A DNA stretch of 64,000 nucleotides from an uncultured Psychroserpens sp. (GCF_947503375.1 NZ_CANNDQ010000004.1:273294-337293); one strand, 5' to 3'. Shown: positions 35,035-44,216, counted from the stretch's first letter. Notes: a model not told the origin generated them from the sequence alone. Program-made: numbers and translations.

Positions 35035-35184
35035 ATGCAACAGTTTTTTAAAATACTAGCTAAAATCAATAGACTCATCTTACCGAGTTATTCAAAGCGC
35101 AAGCTAGACCTTAGCAAAGCATCAAAACTACAAATGGCAATTATTGGTTGGCGCGTATATGTAACCAAACGTGCTTTAGGCTAA
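35035..35184 (+). CDS. 49-residue basic protein
   Basis: A short gene under common ORF cut-offs. ATG at 35035 opens MQQFFKILAKINRLILPSYS and runs to TAA at 35182-35184. The peptide is strongly basic, with a hydrophobic N-terminal helix, a KRKLDLSKASKLQMA segment and a closing IIGWRVYVTKRALG. I recall similar small proteins in other Flavobacteriaceae, sometimes mislabelled SsrA-binding protein, but cannot check this here. It is isolated: the terminator at 34910-34946 lies upstream and the FnIII lipoprotein is convergent downstream. Membrane association or ribosome contact are both possible. Confidence 0.6.
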   Translation: MQQFFKILAKINRLILPSYSKRKLDLSKASKLQMAIIGWRVYVTKRALG

Positions 35185-35344
35185 TAAATTAATATATTAA
35201 AGGAAAAGAGCTTTATTTAATTAATATCTATTTTATGTAGTATGGCTTTATTCTTAACCATAAAACATTTCCTTGAAAAATTTCCGTTTAACTGTGTTAT
35301 TATAAGTGTACAAAATAAGTCTTGTTCACTTTATATTACTTAAA

Positions 35345-36064
35345 CTAATTTTGTTCACCAACGATTACGGTGAGTCTTGCTGTTGCAGTTACTGCTTCAC
35401 AATTGCTTATCGCGTCTGGCAAATATATCAATGAGCCACTACCAGTACTTGTATTAGCATGGTAAACTCCTGGAGTGTATTCTGTAAGATGGCTGGCACC
35501 AGAACCAACATTGTTACCAGTTGGTAGTACAGTCTCTGGCGTCCATGTATATGTTCTACCTACGTTAGATGGAATAGGATCTGGAGCATAGTCTAAAATT
35601 TCTAAGTGATAACTTATGGCATCTTCTACAGCGGTAACTTCAAAATAATTTACAATACCATAACCACCTGCACCTTCCCACCATCTACATTCTATATCCA
35701 CCTCTATAATGATCACTTCAGGTTCTGTGGCAAAAAAATATGGCGCTTGTGAAGTTCCACCATTACCATCTCTAGCCTCAACATAGCCTTCGTAATTTGT
35801 TTCTGGTTCAAGACCAGAAAAGCTATAACTCTGCGTCGTTCCTCCTGATGCAATCTCTTGTCCGTCAAGGATAATAGCATAAGTAACCTCATCGTCATCT
35901 GGATCAATCGCTTCTGTCCATTCTATAGTTGCCCCATCAAACCTTGTTTCTATCGTATTTGAAGAAAAAATACCTGGTGGATTGTTATCAGGATCATTTT
36001 CACTATCAGAACAAGCCATAAATAAAAATATAGTAAAAATGACCAAGTAGCTGTATGCTTTCAT
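35345..36064 (-). CDS. Fibronectin type III lipoprotein
   Basis: A 239-residue predicted lipoprotein from the ATG at 36064: MKAYSYLVIFTIFLFMACSD has a lipobox with the Cys at residue 18. Residues 30-115 form a fibronectin type III-like domain (GATIEWTEAIDPDDDEVTYA, SYSFSGLEPETNYEGYVEARD). The rest is another beta-rich module with many aromatic residues (CRWWEGAGGYGIVNYFEV). It was probably anchored in the outer membrane or exposed at the surface. No partner gene is adjacent; the next features are tRNA-Arg upstream and the 49-residue protein convergent downstream. Binding function is unknown. Confidence 0.75.
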   Translation of the reverse strand: MKAYSYLVIFTIFLFMACSDSENDPDNNPPGIFSSNTIETRFDGATIEWTEAIDPDDDEVTYAIILDGQEIASGGTTQSYSFSGLEPETNYEGYVEARDGNGGTSQAPYFFATEPEVIIIEVDIECRWWEGAGGYGIVNYFEVTAVEDAISYHLEILDYAPDPIPSNVGRTYTWTPETVLPTGNNVGSGASHLTEYTPGVYHANTSTGSGSLIYLPDAISNCEAVTATARLTVIVGEQN

Positions 36065-36257
36065 AATAATTGAGTTTAAGGTTAACACTTTTTATACTTA
36101 ATCGCATAATTTTAAAAATGTCATCACCCATACTTTTTTTTAAAAGCATATTTTTTTCTAATAGAATAGTATTTAACAAGAAATAAAGGCAGAGTTCAAA
36201 CAAAATGTCTGAAATAAAAAACGGAGAACTTATAATCTAATAAGTTCTCCGTTGTAG

Positions 36258-36331
36258 TGACCATGGCAGGATTCAAACCTGCAACCTCTTGAGCCGTAAT
36301 CAAGTGCGCTATTCAGTTGCGCCACATGGCC
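36258..36331 (-). tRNA. tRNA-Arg (ACG)
   Basis: Read on the minus strand, acceptor GGCCATG pairs with CATGGTC and the discriminator is A. The anticodon stem CTTGA/TCAAG encloses loop TTACGGC, giving anticodon ACG, and the T arm is GCAGG-TTTGAAT-CCTGC. Total length is 74 nt and no CCA is encoded. ACG is normally deaminated to ICG and reads CGU, CGC and CGA. Confidence 0.95.
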
Positions 36332-36434
36332 TTTTTTGTGGGTGCAAATATAGAACTTTTCTCAAAAAGAATCCAAACTATTTATTTCAAAGTTACGAAA
36401 TTAGTATTTTTGAGTTTCATTTCAACCATTTATT

Positions 36435-36995
36435 ATGGAAGCTATCTTACAACCATGGCCTTGGTATGTTTCTGGGCCGCTCATTGCAATGATCATGTTT
36501 ATCCTTATTTATTTTGGAAAAACATTTGGCATGTCTTCAAACCTTCGTACACTTTGCGCTATTGGAGGTGCAGGAAAAAAGGTAGCGTTTTTCAATTTTG
36601 ACTGGAAATCGCAACGCTGGAATCTTACAGTTGTTCTTGGTGCCGTTATTGGAGGATTTATTGCGCATCATTACTTATCTGTTACAACAAATATCGATTT
36701 AAATCCTAAAACTGTTGAAGCTTTATCGCAATTGGGCTTTGAAAATACAGGTCAGTCATTACTACCTGATGAGTTATACAGTTGGGATGCGATCCTAAGT
36801 ATAAAAGGGCTTTCAATACTCATAATTGGAGGTTTTTTAGTAGGCTTTGGAACACGCTATGCTGGTGGTTGCACCTCTGGTCATGCCATAACTGGTTTGA
36901 GTAGTTTGCAATTACCTTCTTTAGTGGCAGTTATCGGTTTTTTCCTTGGTGGTCTAATTATGATTCATTTATTGTTTCCTTTAATTTTTAGTTAA
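36435..36995 (+). CDS. YeeE/YedE family membrane protein (thiosulfate/sulfur transport-like), first half
   Basis: A 186-residue membrane protein with about four helices. Its key motif is VGFGTRYAGGCTSGHAITGLS near residues 137-158, with the conserved Cys that marks the YeeE/YedE sulfur-transport family (Cys-Thr-Ser-Gly-His). It starts at the ATG at 36435 (MEAILQPWPWYVSGPLIAM). The second half-protein follows after 1 bp, so the two are cotranscribed and likely form one channel. An MBL-rhodanese protein follows in the same direction. Import of thiosulfate or movement of sulfane sulfur is the inferred role, from family and context. Confidence 0.9.
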   Translation: MEAILQPWPWYVSGPLIAMIMFILIYFGKTFGMSSNLRTLCAIGGAGKKVAFFNFDWKSQRWNLTVVLGAVIGGFIAHHYLSVTTNIDLNPKTVEALSQLGFENTGQSLLPDELYSWDAILSIKGLSILIIGGFLVGFGTRYAGGCTSGHAITGLSSLQLPSLVAVIGFFLGGLIMIHLLFPLIFS

Positions 36996-36996
36996 T

Positions 36997-37410
36997 ATGA
37001 AGTATTTGAAATTTTTAATAGTTGGAATAATCTTTGGAATTGTACTGGTAAAATCGGAAGCTGTATCGTGGTATCGTATTTATGAGATGTTTAAATTTGA
37101 ATCGTTTCATATGTATGGCATCATAGGAACAGCCATAGGTACTGGAATAATCCTACTTCAAATTTCGAAGCAGCTAAAGATCAATAATATTGAAGGGGAA
37201 CTTGTACATGTTCCAAAAAAACAAAAAGGTTTATTTCGCTATATCATAGGTGGTACACTTTTTGGTTTGGGTTGGGCATTATCAGGCGCATGTCCTGGAC
37301 CAATGTATATATTAGTTGGGACAGGTATCTTAACAGTTTTAATCGTTATTGCGGCTGCAATTTTAGGAACTTATGTGTATGGTATCATTAAAAATAAACT
37401 ACCACACTAG
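36997..37410 (+). CDS. YeeE/YedE-like (DUF6691) membrane protein, second half
   Basis: A 137-residue membrane protein with four helices. The family motif is GLGWALSGACPGPMYILVGTG near residues 90-110, with the single conserved Cys in ACPGP, the counterpart of GGCTSGH in the first half. It starts 1 bp after the preceding gene ends. In larger single-chain YeeE proteins the two halves are joined; here they are separate polypeptides. It would form an inner-membrane pore for reduced sulfur. The call is firm at family level. Confidence 0.88.
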   Translation: MKYLKFLIVGIIFGIVLVKSEAVSWYRIYEMFKFESFHMYGIIGTAIGTGIILLQISKQLKINNIEGELVHVPKKQKGLFRYIIGGTLFGLGWALSGACPGPMYILVGTGILTVLIVIAAAILGTYVYGIIKNKLPH

Positions 37411-37467
37411 TCAAACCTGATTTTTGTCAGTTAATAGAACAGAATACTTATTATCTTTGCAACAAAT

Positions 37468-38883
37468 ATGTTTCCAATGAAAATAGAACAAATTTATACA
37501 GGATGTTTAGCCCAAGGAGCTTACTATATAGAATCGAATGGTGAAGTTGCAATTGTAGATCCATTGCGAGAAACTCAAGCTTATGTTGATAAAGCTAATG
37601 AGAATAAAGCAAAAATTAAATATGTTTTCGAAACGCATTTTCATGCCGATTTTGTTTCGGGACATGTTGATTTAGCAAAAAAAACAGGTGCGACCATTGT
37701 TTATGGTCCTGGTGCAGAAACAACTTATGACATACATTCGGCAAAAGACAATGAAACATTCAAGCTTGGAAATATCATTATTAAAGCACTTCATACGCCT
37801 GGGCATACTTTAGAGTCTACAACCTATCTTTTAATTGATGAAAACGGAAAAGATCATGCTATTTTTTCTGGTGACACACTTTTTCTAGGTGATGTAGGGC
37901 GACCAGATTTAGCCATAAAATCTGATCTTACAAAAGAAGACCTAGCTGGTATGCTTTACGATTCACTTCGCAATAAAATCATGCCACTTGCAGATGATGT
38001 AATTGTATATCCAGCTCATGGAGCAGGTTCAGCATGTGGGAAAAATTTAAGTAAAGAAACGGTAGGCACTATCGGTGATCAAAAAAATACTAATTATGCT
38101 TTGCGTCAAGACATGAACAAAACAGAATTCATAGAAGAAGTGCTTGACGGTATGCCTCCTCCACCTCAATATTTCGCAAAAAATGCCATGATGAACAAAA
38201 CTGGTTACGATAGTTTTGAAGCCGTTTTGAAATCTGGAAATTCACCTCTAAACCCCGAAGACTTTGAAGCAATGGCCAATCATGAAGAAGCCTTAGTTTT
38301 AGATGTAAGAACAGAAAGTGAATTTATTAAAGGACACATCCCTAATTCAATATTTATTGGACTAAATGGACAATTTGCACCATGGGTTGGCGCATTAATC
38401 ACAGACTTGAAACAACCCATCTTACTCGTAGTTCCTGAAGATAAAAGTGCTGAAGCAGTAACGCGGCTTTCTCGAGTTGGTTACGATAATACACTTGGTT
38501 ATTTAGAAGGTGGTATAGAGGCTTGGAAATCTTCAGGAAAAGAAATTGATACACTATATTCTATAACTGCAGAAGAGTTCGCCAATCGAGTAAAGCATCA
38601 AGATATAAATATTCTTGATGTGAGAAAAGATGGAGAGTATAATAGCATGCATTTAGAAAACGCACAACACTTTGCATTAGACTTTATAAATAGTAAAATG
38701 AATGAGATATCAAAAGACAAAACATATCACATTCACTGTGCAGGAGGCTACAGAAGTGTTATAGCTGCATCCATTTTAAAAGCTAGAGGTTTTCACAACT
38801 TGGTAGATATAGCTGGTGGATTTGGAGCTATAAAAAAAACAGATTTACCTACAACAGATTTTATTTGCCCCTCAACACTTTAG
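37468..38883 (+). CDS. MBL-fold hydrolase with two rhodanese domains (persulfide dioxygenase-like)
   Basis: A 471-residue protein. The N-terminal metallo-beta-lactamase domain has THFHADFVSGHVDL (HxHxDxxxGH), HTPGHTLESTTYL, FSGDTLFLGDVGRPDL and VYPAHGAGSACGKN, the ETHE1-type pattern. Two rhodanese-like domains follow, at about residues 260-360 (LDVRTESEFIKGHIPNSIFI) and 372-465 (ILDVRKDGEYNSMHLENA). Only the second has an active-site Cys (HCAGGYRS); the first reads LLVVPEDKS at that position. A start at the second Met, 37477 (MKIEQIYTGCLAQ), is equally possible. It would oxidise or transfer persulfide sulfur moved by the two membrane proteins upstream. Confidence 0.92.
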   Translation: MFPMKIEQIYTGCLAQGAYYIESNGEVAIVDPLRETQAYVDKANENKAKIKYVFETHFHADFVSGHVDLAKKTGATIVYGPGAETTYDIHSAKDNETFKLGNIIIKALHTPGHTLESTTYLLIDENGKDHAIFSGDTLFLGDVGRPDLAIKSDLTKEDLAGMLYDSLRNKIMPLADDVIVYPAHGAGSACGKNLSKETVGTIGDQKNTNYALRQDMNKTEFIEEVLDGMPPPPQYFAKNAMMNKTGYDSFEAVLKSGNSPLNPEDFEAMANHEEALVLDVRTESEFIKGHIPNSIFIGLNGQFAPWVGALITDLKQPILLVVPEDKSAEAVTRLSRVGYDNTLGYLEGGIEAWKSSGKEIDTLYSITAEEFANRVKHQDINILDVRKDGEYNSMHLENAQHFALDFINSKMNEISKDKTYHIHCAGGYRSVIAASILKARGFHNLVDIAGGFGAIKKTDLPTTDFICPSTL

Positions 38884-38963
38884 CTAAAAAACTAAAAATC
38901 AAAACATTAAAATAAATTTCATGTGTTTATAAAAAATTTAACACTTAATAATTTCATTTACTA

Positions 38964-38983
38964 GACGAGTGGTCATATATTTG
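38964..38983 (+). promoter_or_regulatory. TetR gene promoter with overlapping operator
   Basis: GACGAGTGGTCA at 38964-38975 resembles the operator sequences at 39620 and 39719. TATATTTG at 38976-38983 abuts it and is an exact TAnnTTTG -7 box, 17 bp before the ATG. Overlap of operator and promoter suggests that the TetR protein represses its own gene. Confidence 0.6.
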
Positions 38984-39000
38984 TTCTATAGAAATTTTAA

Positions 39001-39597
39001 ATGCGTAAAACCTTAAAACACGATCTTAAAGCAGATGCCCTTCTAGAAAAGGGTATAGAATTATTGTGGTCTAAAGGATACAACGCAACTAGTGTTAACG
39101 ATATTGTAAAAATAGCAGGAATCCCGAAAGGTTCGTTTTATTTCTATTTTGAAAGTAAAGAAGATTTTGCCGTTAAGGCTATAGAAAAATACTTTGAAGG
39201 TCACTTTACTCCAGCTCAAGAAATTTTAAAGGATAAAACTGTTTCTCCTAAGCAACGTCTAATCAATTTTCATGAATTTAGATATAATATTCTAAAACAT
39301 GATATGGATTGTAAAATGGGATGTATGGCTTGTAACTTAGGAAGTGAAATGGCTGAGCATAGTGAATTGATAAGAACAAGTATCCTAAATAAAGAACAGC
39401 AGATAATTGCTTTAATTACTGAAACTATTCAAGAAGCACAAGATTATGGAGAAATAGACAACTCTATGGATGCAAAAGATATAGCCACGTTTATTGAAGA
39501 TGCTGGTAAAGGAGCTATGACGACAATGAAAGAAATGAAGAGTTCCTATCCTATAGATAATTTTATGAACATGATTAGAAATGTTCTATTAAAATGA
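39001..39597 (+). CDS. TetR/AcrR family regulator
   Basis: A 198-residue repressor with an N-terminal TetR helix-turn-helix: LLEKGIELLWSKGYNATSVND, then IVKIAGIPKGSFYFYFESKEDF. The C-terminal ligand domain includes a Cys-rich stretch, CKMGCMACNLGSEMAEH, seen in the AcuR/YjdC-like subgroup. The ATG is at 39001, directly after a promoter with an operator-like half palindrome. The export operon begins 149 bp downstream in the same direction, with two more copies of the TGACTGGTCA-type site between. Auto- and operon repression is likely; the inducer is unknown. Confidence 0.92.
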   Translation: MRKTLKHDLKADALLEKGIELLWSKGYNATSVNDIVKIAGIPKGSFYFYFESKEDFAVKAIEKYFEGHFTPAQEILKDKTVSPKQRLINFHEFRYNILKHDMDCKMGCMACNLGSEMAEHSELIRTSILNKEQQIIALITETIQEAQDYGEIDNSMDAKDIATFIEDAGKGAMTTMKEMKSSYPIDNFMNMIRNVLLK

Positions 39598-39619
39598 TTT
39601 TTTTTATTTAATTAATAGA

Positions 39620-39629
39620 TGACTGGTCA
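39620..39629. promoter_or_regulatory. TetR operator copy, start of the spacer
   Basis: TGACTGGTCA is a near-perfect inverted repeat with a TG centre. It lies 23 bp after the regulator's stop and exactly 100 bp before the copy at 39720. Confidence 0.6.
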
Positions 39630-39718
39630 ATTATAAATATTCCATTTTATTGTCCTCTATTATATAGTAGTAGTCGTCTTATAAATAAAATAATTAATAA
39701 ACTGAATCAAAATACTAA

Positions 39719-39730
39719 TTGACTGGTCAA
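39719..39730. promoter_or_regulatory. TetR operator copy, in front of the MMPL gene
   Basis: TTGACTGGTCAA extends the arms to 5 bp and lies 16 bp before the ATG of the transporter gene, where bound protein would block transcription or initiation. Confidence 0.65.
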
Positions 39731-39746
39731 CTAAATTAATCAAATT

Positions 39747-42101
39747 ATGAATGCACTAAAAAAAGTAAGTAACGTTTCAAACAAATTTGCAAAGCAATGG
39801 GCAGAATTTGTAATCAAAAGAAAATGGTATGTTTTTATAGCTACTATTCTTCTCGCTATGGGTTTAGGTTCTCAAGGAAATATGGAATTTGATGGGGATT
39901 ATCATGTTTTCTTTAGTAAATCAAATCCTGAACTTGAAGCCTTTGACGCATTACAAGAAAAATATACTAAAGACGATAATGTGATTCTTGTATTATCACC
40001 TTCAAATAAAAATGTTTTCACCAAAGAAAACTTAACAGCAATTGAAGAGTTAACATCTGAAGCATGGAATACGCCATATTCATCACGTGTAGATGCTTTA
40101 ACCAACTTTCAACATACAAGCGCAGTAGGTGATGATCTTTATGTTGATGATTTGTCATACGAATCTTCACTGAAAAGCGAATCAGACATCTTAGAAATTA
40201 AAGAAAAAGCCTTAAAAGAACCGTTGCTTGTCAACCGAATCCTTAATGAAAGTGGCAGTGTAACAGCCATCAATATTACAGTAAGACTTCCTGGTAAAGA
40301 TAGTGCAAAAGAAATTCCAGAAGTAACTGCTTATGTTAGAAATATGGTTGAAGACTTTAAAGTGAGATACCCTAACTTTGAAGTGCATTCTTCAGGTTTA
40401 GTTCCGCTAAATACAGCTTTCTTTGAAGCCTCAATGCGTGATTTGATGCTTACCATGATAATGCTTATAATCGTTATCATAACAACATTTATTCTCACTC
40501 GAAATATTTACAGCACTATAGCTACATTCATTGTCGTGATGTTTTCAATTATGAGCGCTATAGGATTTGTTGGCTTAATGGGAATTAAACTAACACCACC
40601 ATCTTCCGTTTTCCCTACCATGATACTCACATTAGCTGTAGCAGATAGTATACACATATTAATAACTATGCTACAAAAGATGAGAAAGGATGGTCTCAGT
40701 AAAACAGATGCATTGATAGAATCGATGCGTTTAAACTTCATGCCAGTTTTTATTACAAGCCTTACCACTGTAATAGGTTTCCTAACCATGAATTTTGGTG
40801 ATGTTCCTCCTTTTTGGGACTTAGGAAATATTACTGCATTTGGTATGACTATGGCGTTTATATATTCTACCACTGCTCTACCAGCACTAATGGCTATTTT
40901 ACCTGTTAAATCAAAAGTAAAGCGGAATAAAGCAGAAGTCATCAAAAATAATTGGTATTCTACTTTGGGAGAATTTGTTGTAAAACAGCCACGTCGATTA
41001 ACTATAATTTCAATAGTGATCATTGGAGGACTTACATTCTTAGCAACAAAGAACACATTCAATGATGAGTTTATCAATTATTTTGATCAAAGTGTAGAAT
41101 TTAGAACAGATACAGATTATATAAGTGATAATCTGACAGGGATATACAATATAGAATACTCAATTGGTAGTGGTGAAAGTGGTGGAATTAATAACCCAGA
41201 ATACCTTAAAAACTTAAATGCTTTTGAAGATTGGCTAAATGAGCAACCCGAAGTGGTTCATGTAAATGCATTTAGTGAAGTTGCGAGACGTGTTAATCGT
41301 TCTATGCATGGTGATAACGAGCAATATTATCGTGTACCAGACAATCGTGAAGAAGCCGCTCAATATTTACTATTATATGAATTATCACTTCCTTTTGGTC
41401 TTGATCTTAATAATCAAATTAATGTTGATAAATCTGAAACTAGGGTCACCGTAACCATAGAGAATGTTTCAAGTGCAGAAATGATCACATTTGCAAAAAA
41501 AGGAGAAACATGGTTAAAAAGCAATACACCAGAACCAATGCATGCCATTGGGGTAAGTCCAACACTTATGTTTTCAAAGTTAGGCTTTAGGCAAGCAGAT
41601 AGTATGTTCAAAGGCAACATTGTAGCTCTAATTTTAATTTCACTGGTGCTTATGCTAGCTCTCAGAAACTTTAAACTTGGTTTATTAAGTATTATCCCTA
41701 ATGTAACACCTGTGCTTGTTGGCTTTGGTATTTGGGCACTTTATAAAGCTCAAATCAATACAGGAATGGTAATCGTTTTCGGAATGACTTTAGGTATCAT
41801 TGTAGACGATACAGTACACTTTATGAGTAAATTCTTAAGAGCTAGGCGCGAACTAGGATATGACGCTAAGCAAGCCGTTATTTATGCATTTGAAACTGTT
41901 GGTAAAGCACTAGTCACAACCACGTTAGTACTTATTGCAGGTTTTGCAATATTATCTACTTCGTCTTTTGCGCTTAATAGTTATATGGCTAGAATAACAG
42001 TCATTATTATTATTTCAGCTTTACTAATCGATTTTATCTTATTACCATCATTACTCATATTGACAAGCAAAAAAGACAGTTTATTAAAAGCAAAAAATTA
42101 A
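39747..42101 (+). CDS. MMPL/RND family lipid transporter
   Basis: A 784-residue inner-membrane pump of the MMPL branch of the RND superfamily. The plan is two repeats of one helix, a large periplasmic loop and five helices. Helix 1 is near residues 28-45. The first sterol-sensing-like block carries TMILTLAVADSIHILITML with its conserved Asp, and the second has VIVFGMTLGIIVDDTVHFMSKFLR with the corresponding Asp-Asp. Such pumps move lipids or hydrophobic compounds to the periplasm or outer membrane. A LolA-like protein gene follows after 11 bp and a barrel gene after that, suggesting a three-part export route under the upstream TetR. Confidence 0.93.
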   Translation: MNALKKVSNVSNKFAKQWAEFVIKRKWYVFIATILLAMGLGSQGNMEFDGDYHVFFSKSNPELEAFDALQEKYTKDDNVILVLSPSNKNVFTKENLTAIEELTSEAWNTPYSSRVDALTNFQHTSAVGDDLYVDDLSYESSLKSESDILEIKEKALKEPLLVNRILNESGSVTAINITVRLPGKDSAKEIPEVTAYVRNMVEDFKVRYPNFEVHSSGLVPLNTAFFEASMRDLMLTMIMLIIVIITTFILTRNIYSTIATFIVVMFSIMSAIGFVGLMGIKLTPPSSVFPTMILTLAVADSIHILITMLQKMRKDGLSKTDALIESMRLNFMPVFITSLTTVIGFLTMNFGDVPPFWDLGNITAFGMTMAFIYSTTALPALMAILPVKSKVKRNKAEVIKNNWYSTLGEFVVKQPRRLTIISIVIIGGLTFLATKNTFNDEFINYFDQSVEFRTDTDYISDNLTGIYNIEYSIGSGESGGINNPEYLKNLNAFEDWLNEQPEVVHVNAFSEVARRVNRSMHGDNEQYYRVPDNREEAAQYLLLYELSLPFGLDLNNQINVDKSETRVTVTIENVSSAEMITFAKKGETWLKSNTPEPMHAIGVSPTLMFSKLGFRQADSMFKGNIVALILISLVLMLALRNFKLGLLSIIPNVTPVLVGFGIWALYKAQINTGMVIVFGMTLGIIVDDTVHFMSKFLRARRELGYDAKQAVIYAFETVGKALVTTTLVLIAGFAILSTSSFALNSYMARITVIIIISALLIDFILLPSLLILTSKKDSLLKAKN

Positions 42102-42112
42102 AACATATAAAA

Positions 42113-42886
42113 ATGAAAAAATTAATTATTACAACAATCGTATTATCATTCATTGGGCTTTTAAATGCTCAAACACCAGAAGAGCGTGGGTTAGAAATAG
42201 CTAAAGCTGCAGAGGAAGCAGATCTAGGGTTTAATAGTTCCACCGTAGAATTAAAAATGACGCTAAAAAATAAAAATGGACAAACTAGCGAACGCTCTTT
42301 GACTACAAAAACTTTAGAGCTTACTGAAGATGGTGATAAATCTTTAATCGTTTTTAATAGTCCTAAAGATGTTAAAGGCACCTCTACATTAACGTTTACT
42401 CATAAAATAGGCTCAGATGATCAATGGTTGTATTTACCTTCTATAAAGCGAGTAAAAAGAATATCTTCTAACAATAAATCTGGACCCTTTGTTGGTAGTG
42501 AGTTTGCTTACGAAGATCTTTCATCTCAAGAAGTAGAAAAATACACGTACAAATTTCTTGAAGAAAATGGTAGTATTTTAGTTGTAGAGCAAGATCCTAT
42601 TGATCCAAAATCTGGATACACAAGACGAATAGTAAGTTACAATAAAGACAAAGGATACAGAATAGAAAAAGTTGAGTTTTATGACAGAAAAAATGCACTT
42701 CTAAAAACCTTGTCATATTCTGGTTATAAACTCTATAAAGGGAAATTTTGGAGAGCAGCTGTATTCAATATGGTCAATCATCAAAGCAATAAAGAAACTC
42801 GATTAGAATTTAGCAACTATAATTTTGACGTTAATTTAAGTGATGACGACTTCACTCAAGTGGCTTTAAAAAGATCTGGGAATTAA
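42113..42886 (+). CDS. Outer-membrane lipoprotein-sorting (LolA-like) protein
   Basis: A 257-residue exported protein (signal MKKLIITTIVLSFIGLLNAQ) of the outer-membrane lipoprotein-sorting group, a LolA/LolB-like half-barrel. Seen are DLGFNSSTVELKMTLKNKNG, LIVFNSPKDVKGTSTLTF, QWLYLPSIKRVKRISS, GPFVGSEFAYEDL and the closing NYNFDVNLSDDDFTQVAL. Such proteins carry hydrophobic acyl or lipid cargo through the periplasm, and their genes often lie beside MMPL pumps. It starts 11 bp after the pump gene. The cargo is unknown. Confidence 0.9.
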   Translation: MKKLIITTIVLSFIGLLNAQTPEERGLEIAKAAEEADLGFNSSTVELKMTLKNKNGQTSERSLTTKTLELTEDGDKSLIVFNSPKDVKGTSTLTFTHKIGSDDQWLYLPSIKRVKRISSNNKSGPFVGSEFAYEDLSSQEVEKYTYKFLEENGSILVVEQDPIDPKSGYTRRIVSYNKDKGYRIEKVEFYDRKNALLKTLSYSGYKLYKGKFWRAAVFNMVNHQSNKETRLEFSNYNFDVNLSDDDFTQVALKRSGN

Positions 42887-42993
42887 TAGCAATAAAAAGT
42901 GACAATATCGTTAGCTATATACTTCATGGTTTTAGTTAGTGGTTGGTTAATAGCAGTAGCTTACGGTATTGCACTTTTACTTTAAAAGAATTT

Positions 42994-44211
42994 ATGAAAT
43001 TTCAAAACCCTTTATTGCAAATTTTAATTGCAATAATAGTTACGCTTCAAATAAACGTATCGGCTCAAACCGATAAAAAAAATAAAACTATCACTCAAGA
43101 TTTTGAACTTGAGGTTGAAACAGAATACCGCTACTTTATTGATGAAGCGCAATTTGATGACCAACAAGATCATTTTCCAGCAATTGCATTTTTACCAGAA
43201 TATAACTTACAATGGAATGATGGATATGAAAGCTTAAATTTTACCGGTTTTCTCAGAATAGATAAAGATGACAATAGAACCCATTGGGATATCAGAGAAT
43301 TGTATTATCAGAAAGCAAATAGTAACTGGGAAGTTAGTTTAGGACTTAAAAAAGTATTTTGGGGCGTTACTGAAAGCAATCACCTCGTTGACATTATTAA
43401 TCAAACTGATGCCGTAGAATCGTTTGATGGTGAACAAAAACTAGGCCAACCTATGGTTCAATTTACCCTCACTACTGATTACGGCAATTTTGACATTTTC
43501 TATTTACCATATCATAGAAAAAGGGCTTTCTCAGGTAAAAAAGGACGATTGCGTTTTCCAGTAATAATAGATAGAGACGATATTACCTATCAAAGTCGTG
43601 CTAAAGAATGGCGTCAAGATATTGCTTTTAGATGGTCACACTATTTTGGTGCGTTTGATGTAGGTTTATCTCATTTTTACGGCAATGGTCGTGAGCCTTT
43701 ATTTACGATCAATTCTAATGGTGAACTCAACGCATTCTACCCTATAATACATCAAACTGGTTTAGATCTTCAAGCAACACACAATGCTTTTTTATGGAAA
43801 CTAGAAGCCATATATCGTAGTGCAGATGCTCAAGATTTCTTTGCACTAACTGCTGGATTGGAATATACCTTTAGTAACATTGATGGAAATGGTTTAGATA
43901 TAGGATTACTTGGCGAATACTTATTTGATGATAGAGATGAATTAGTGCTAAATGCTTTACAAAACGATGCTTTCTTTGGAAGTAGAATAGCTTTAAATGA
44001 TACGCAAGACACCTCTCTTTTAATTGGAGGAATTAAAGACTTAAAAACCAATAGCAGTATTTTTAGTTTGGAAGCTTCAAGACGTATTGGAAGTAGTTGG
44101 AAAGCTGAAATTGAAGCACGCTTTTTTAGTAATATTGATGCAAACGAATTTATTTTGTCAAACTTTAGTCAAGATAGTTTCTTTAGACTTTCAGTCTCAA
44201 AATTCTTTTAA
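42994..44211 (+). CDS. Outer-membrane barrel of the MMPL operon
   Basis: A 405-residue exported barrel from the ATG at 42994 (MKFQNPLLQILIAIIVTLQI, then cleavage near VSAQ); a longer frame starts upstream but lacks a signal. The mature chain alternates polar and aromatic residues in strands, opening FELEVETEYRYFIDEAQFDD and ending FFRLSVSKFF, a C-terminal Phe as in outer-membrane proteins. Motifs such as LGLKKVFWGVTESNHLVDIIN resemble DUF1302-type proteins that neighbour MMPL pumps in other phyla. It lies 107 bp after the LolA-like gene and ends 5 bp before convergent clpS. It would be the outer exit of the system. Confidence 0.8.
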   Translation: MKFQNPLLQILIAIIVTLQINVSAQTDKKNKTITQDFELEVETEYRYFIDEAQFDDQQDHFPAIAFLPEYNLQWNDGYESLNFTGFLRIDKDDNRTHWDIRELYYQKANSNWEVSLGLKKVFWGVTESNHLVDIINQTDAVESFDGEQKLGQPMVQFTLTTDYGNFDIFYLPYHRKRAFSGKKGRLRFPVIIDRDDITYQSRAKEWRQDIAFRWSHYFGAFDVGLSHFYGNGREPLFTINSNGELNAFYPIIHQTGLDLQATHNAFLWKLEAIYRSADAQDFFALTAGLEYTFSNIDGNGLDIGLLGEYLFDDRDELVLNALQNDAFFGSRIALNDTQDTSLLIGGIKDLKTNSSIFSLEASRRIGSSWKAEIEARFFSNIDANEFILSNFSQDSFFRLSVSKFF

Positions 44212-44216
44212 ACCTA

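Noticed and set aside
40508..41077. 189-residue minus-strand frame inside the MMPL gene
   Set aside because: It is antisense to a conserved transporter and has no recognisable protein features; it follows from the codon pattern of the real gene.
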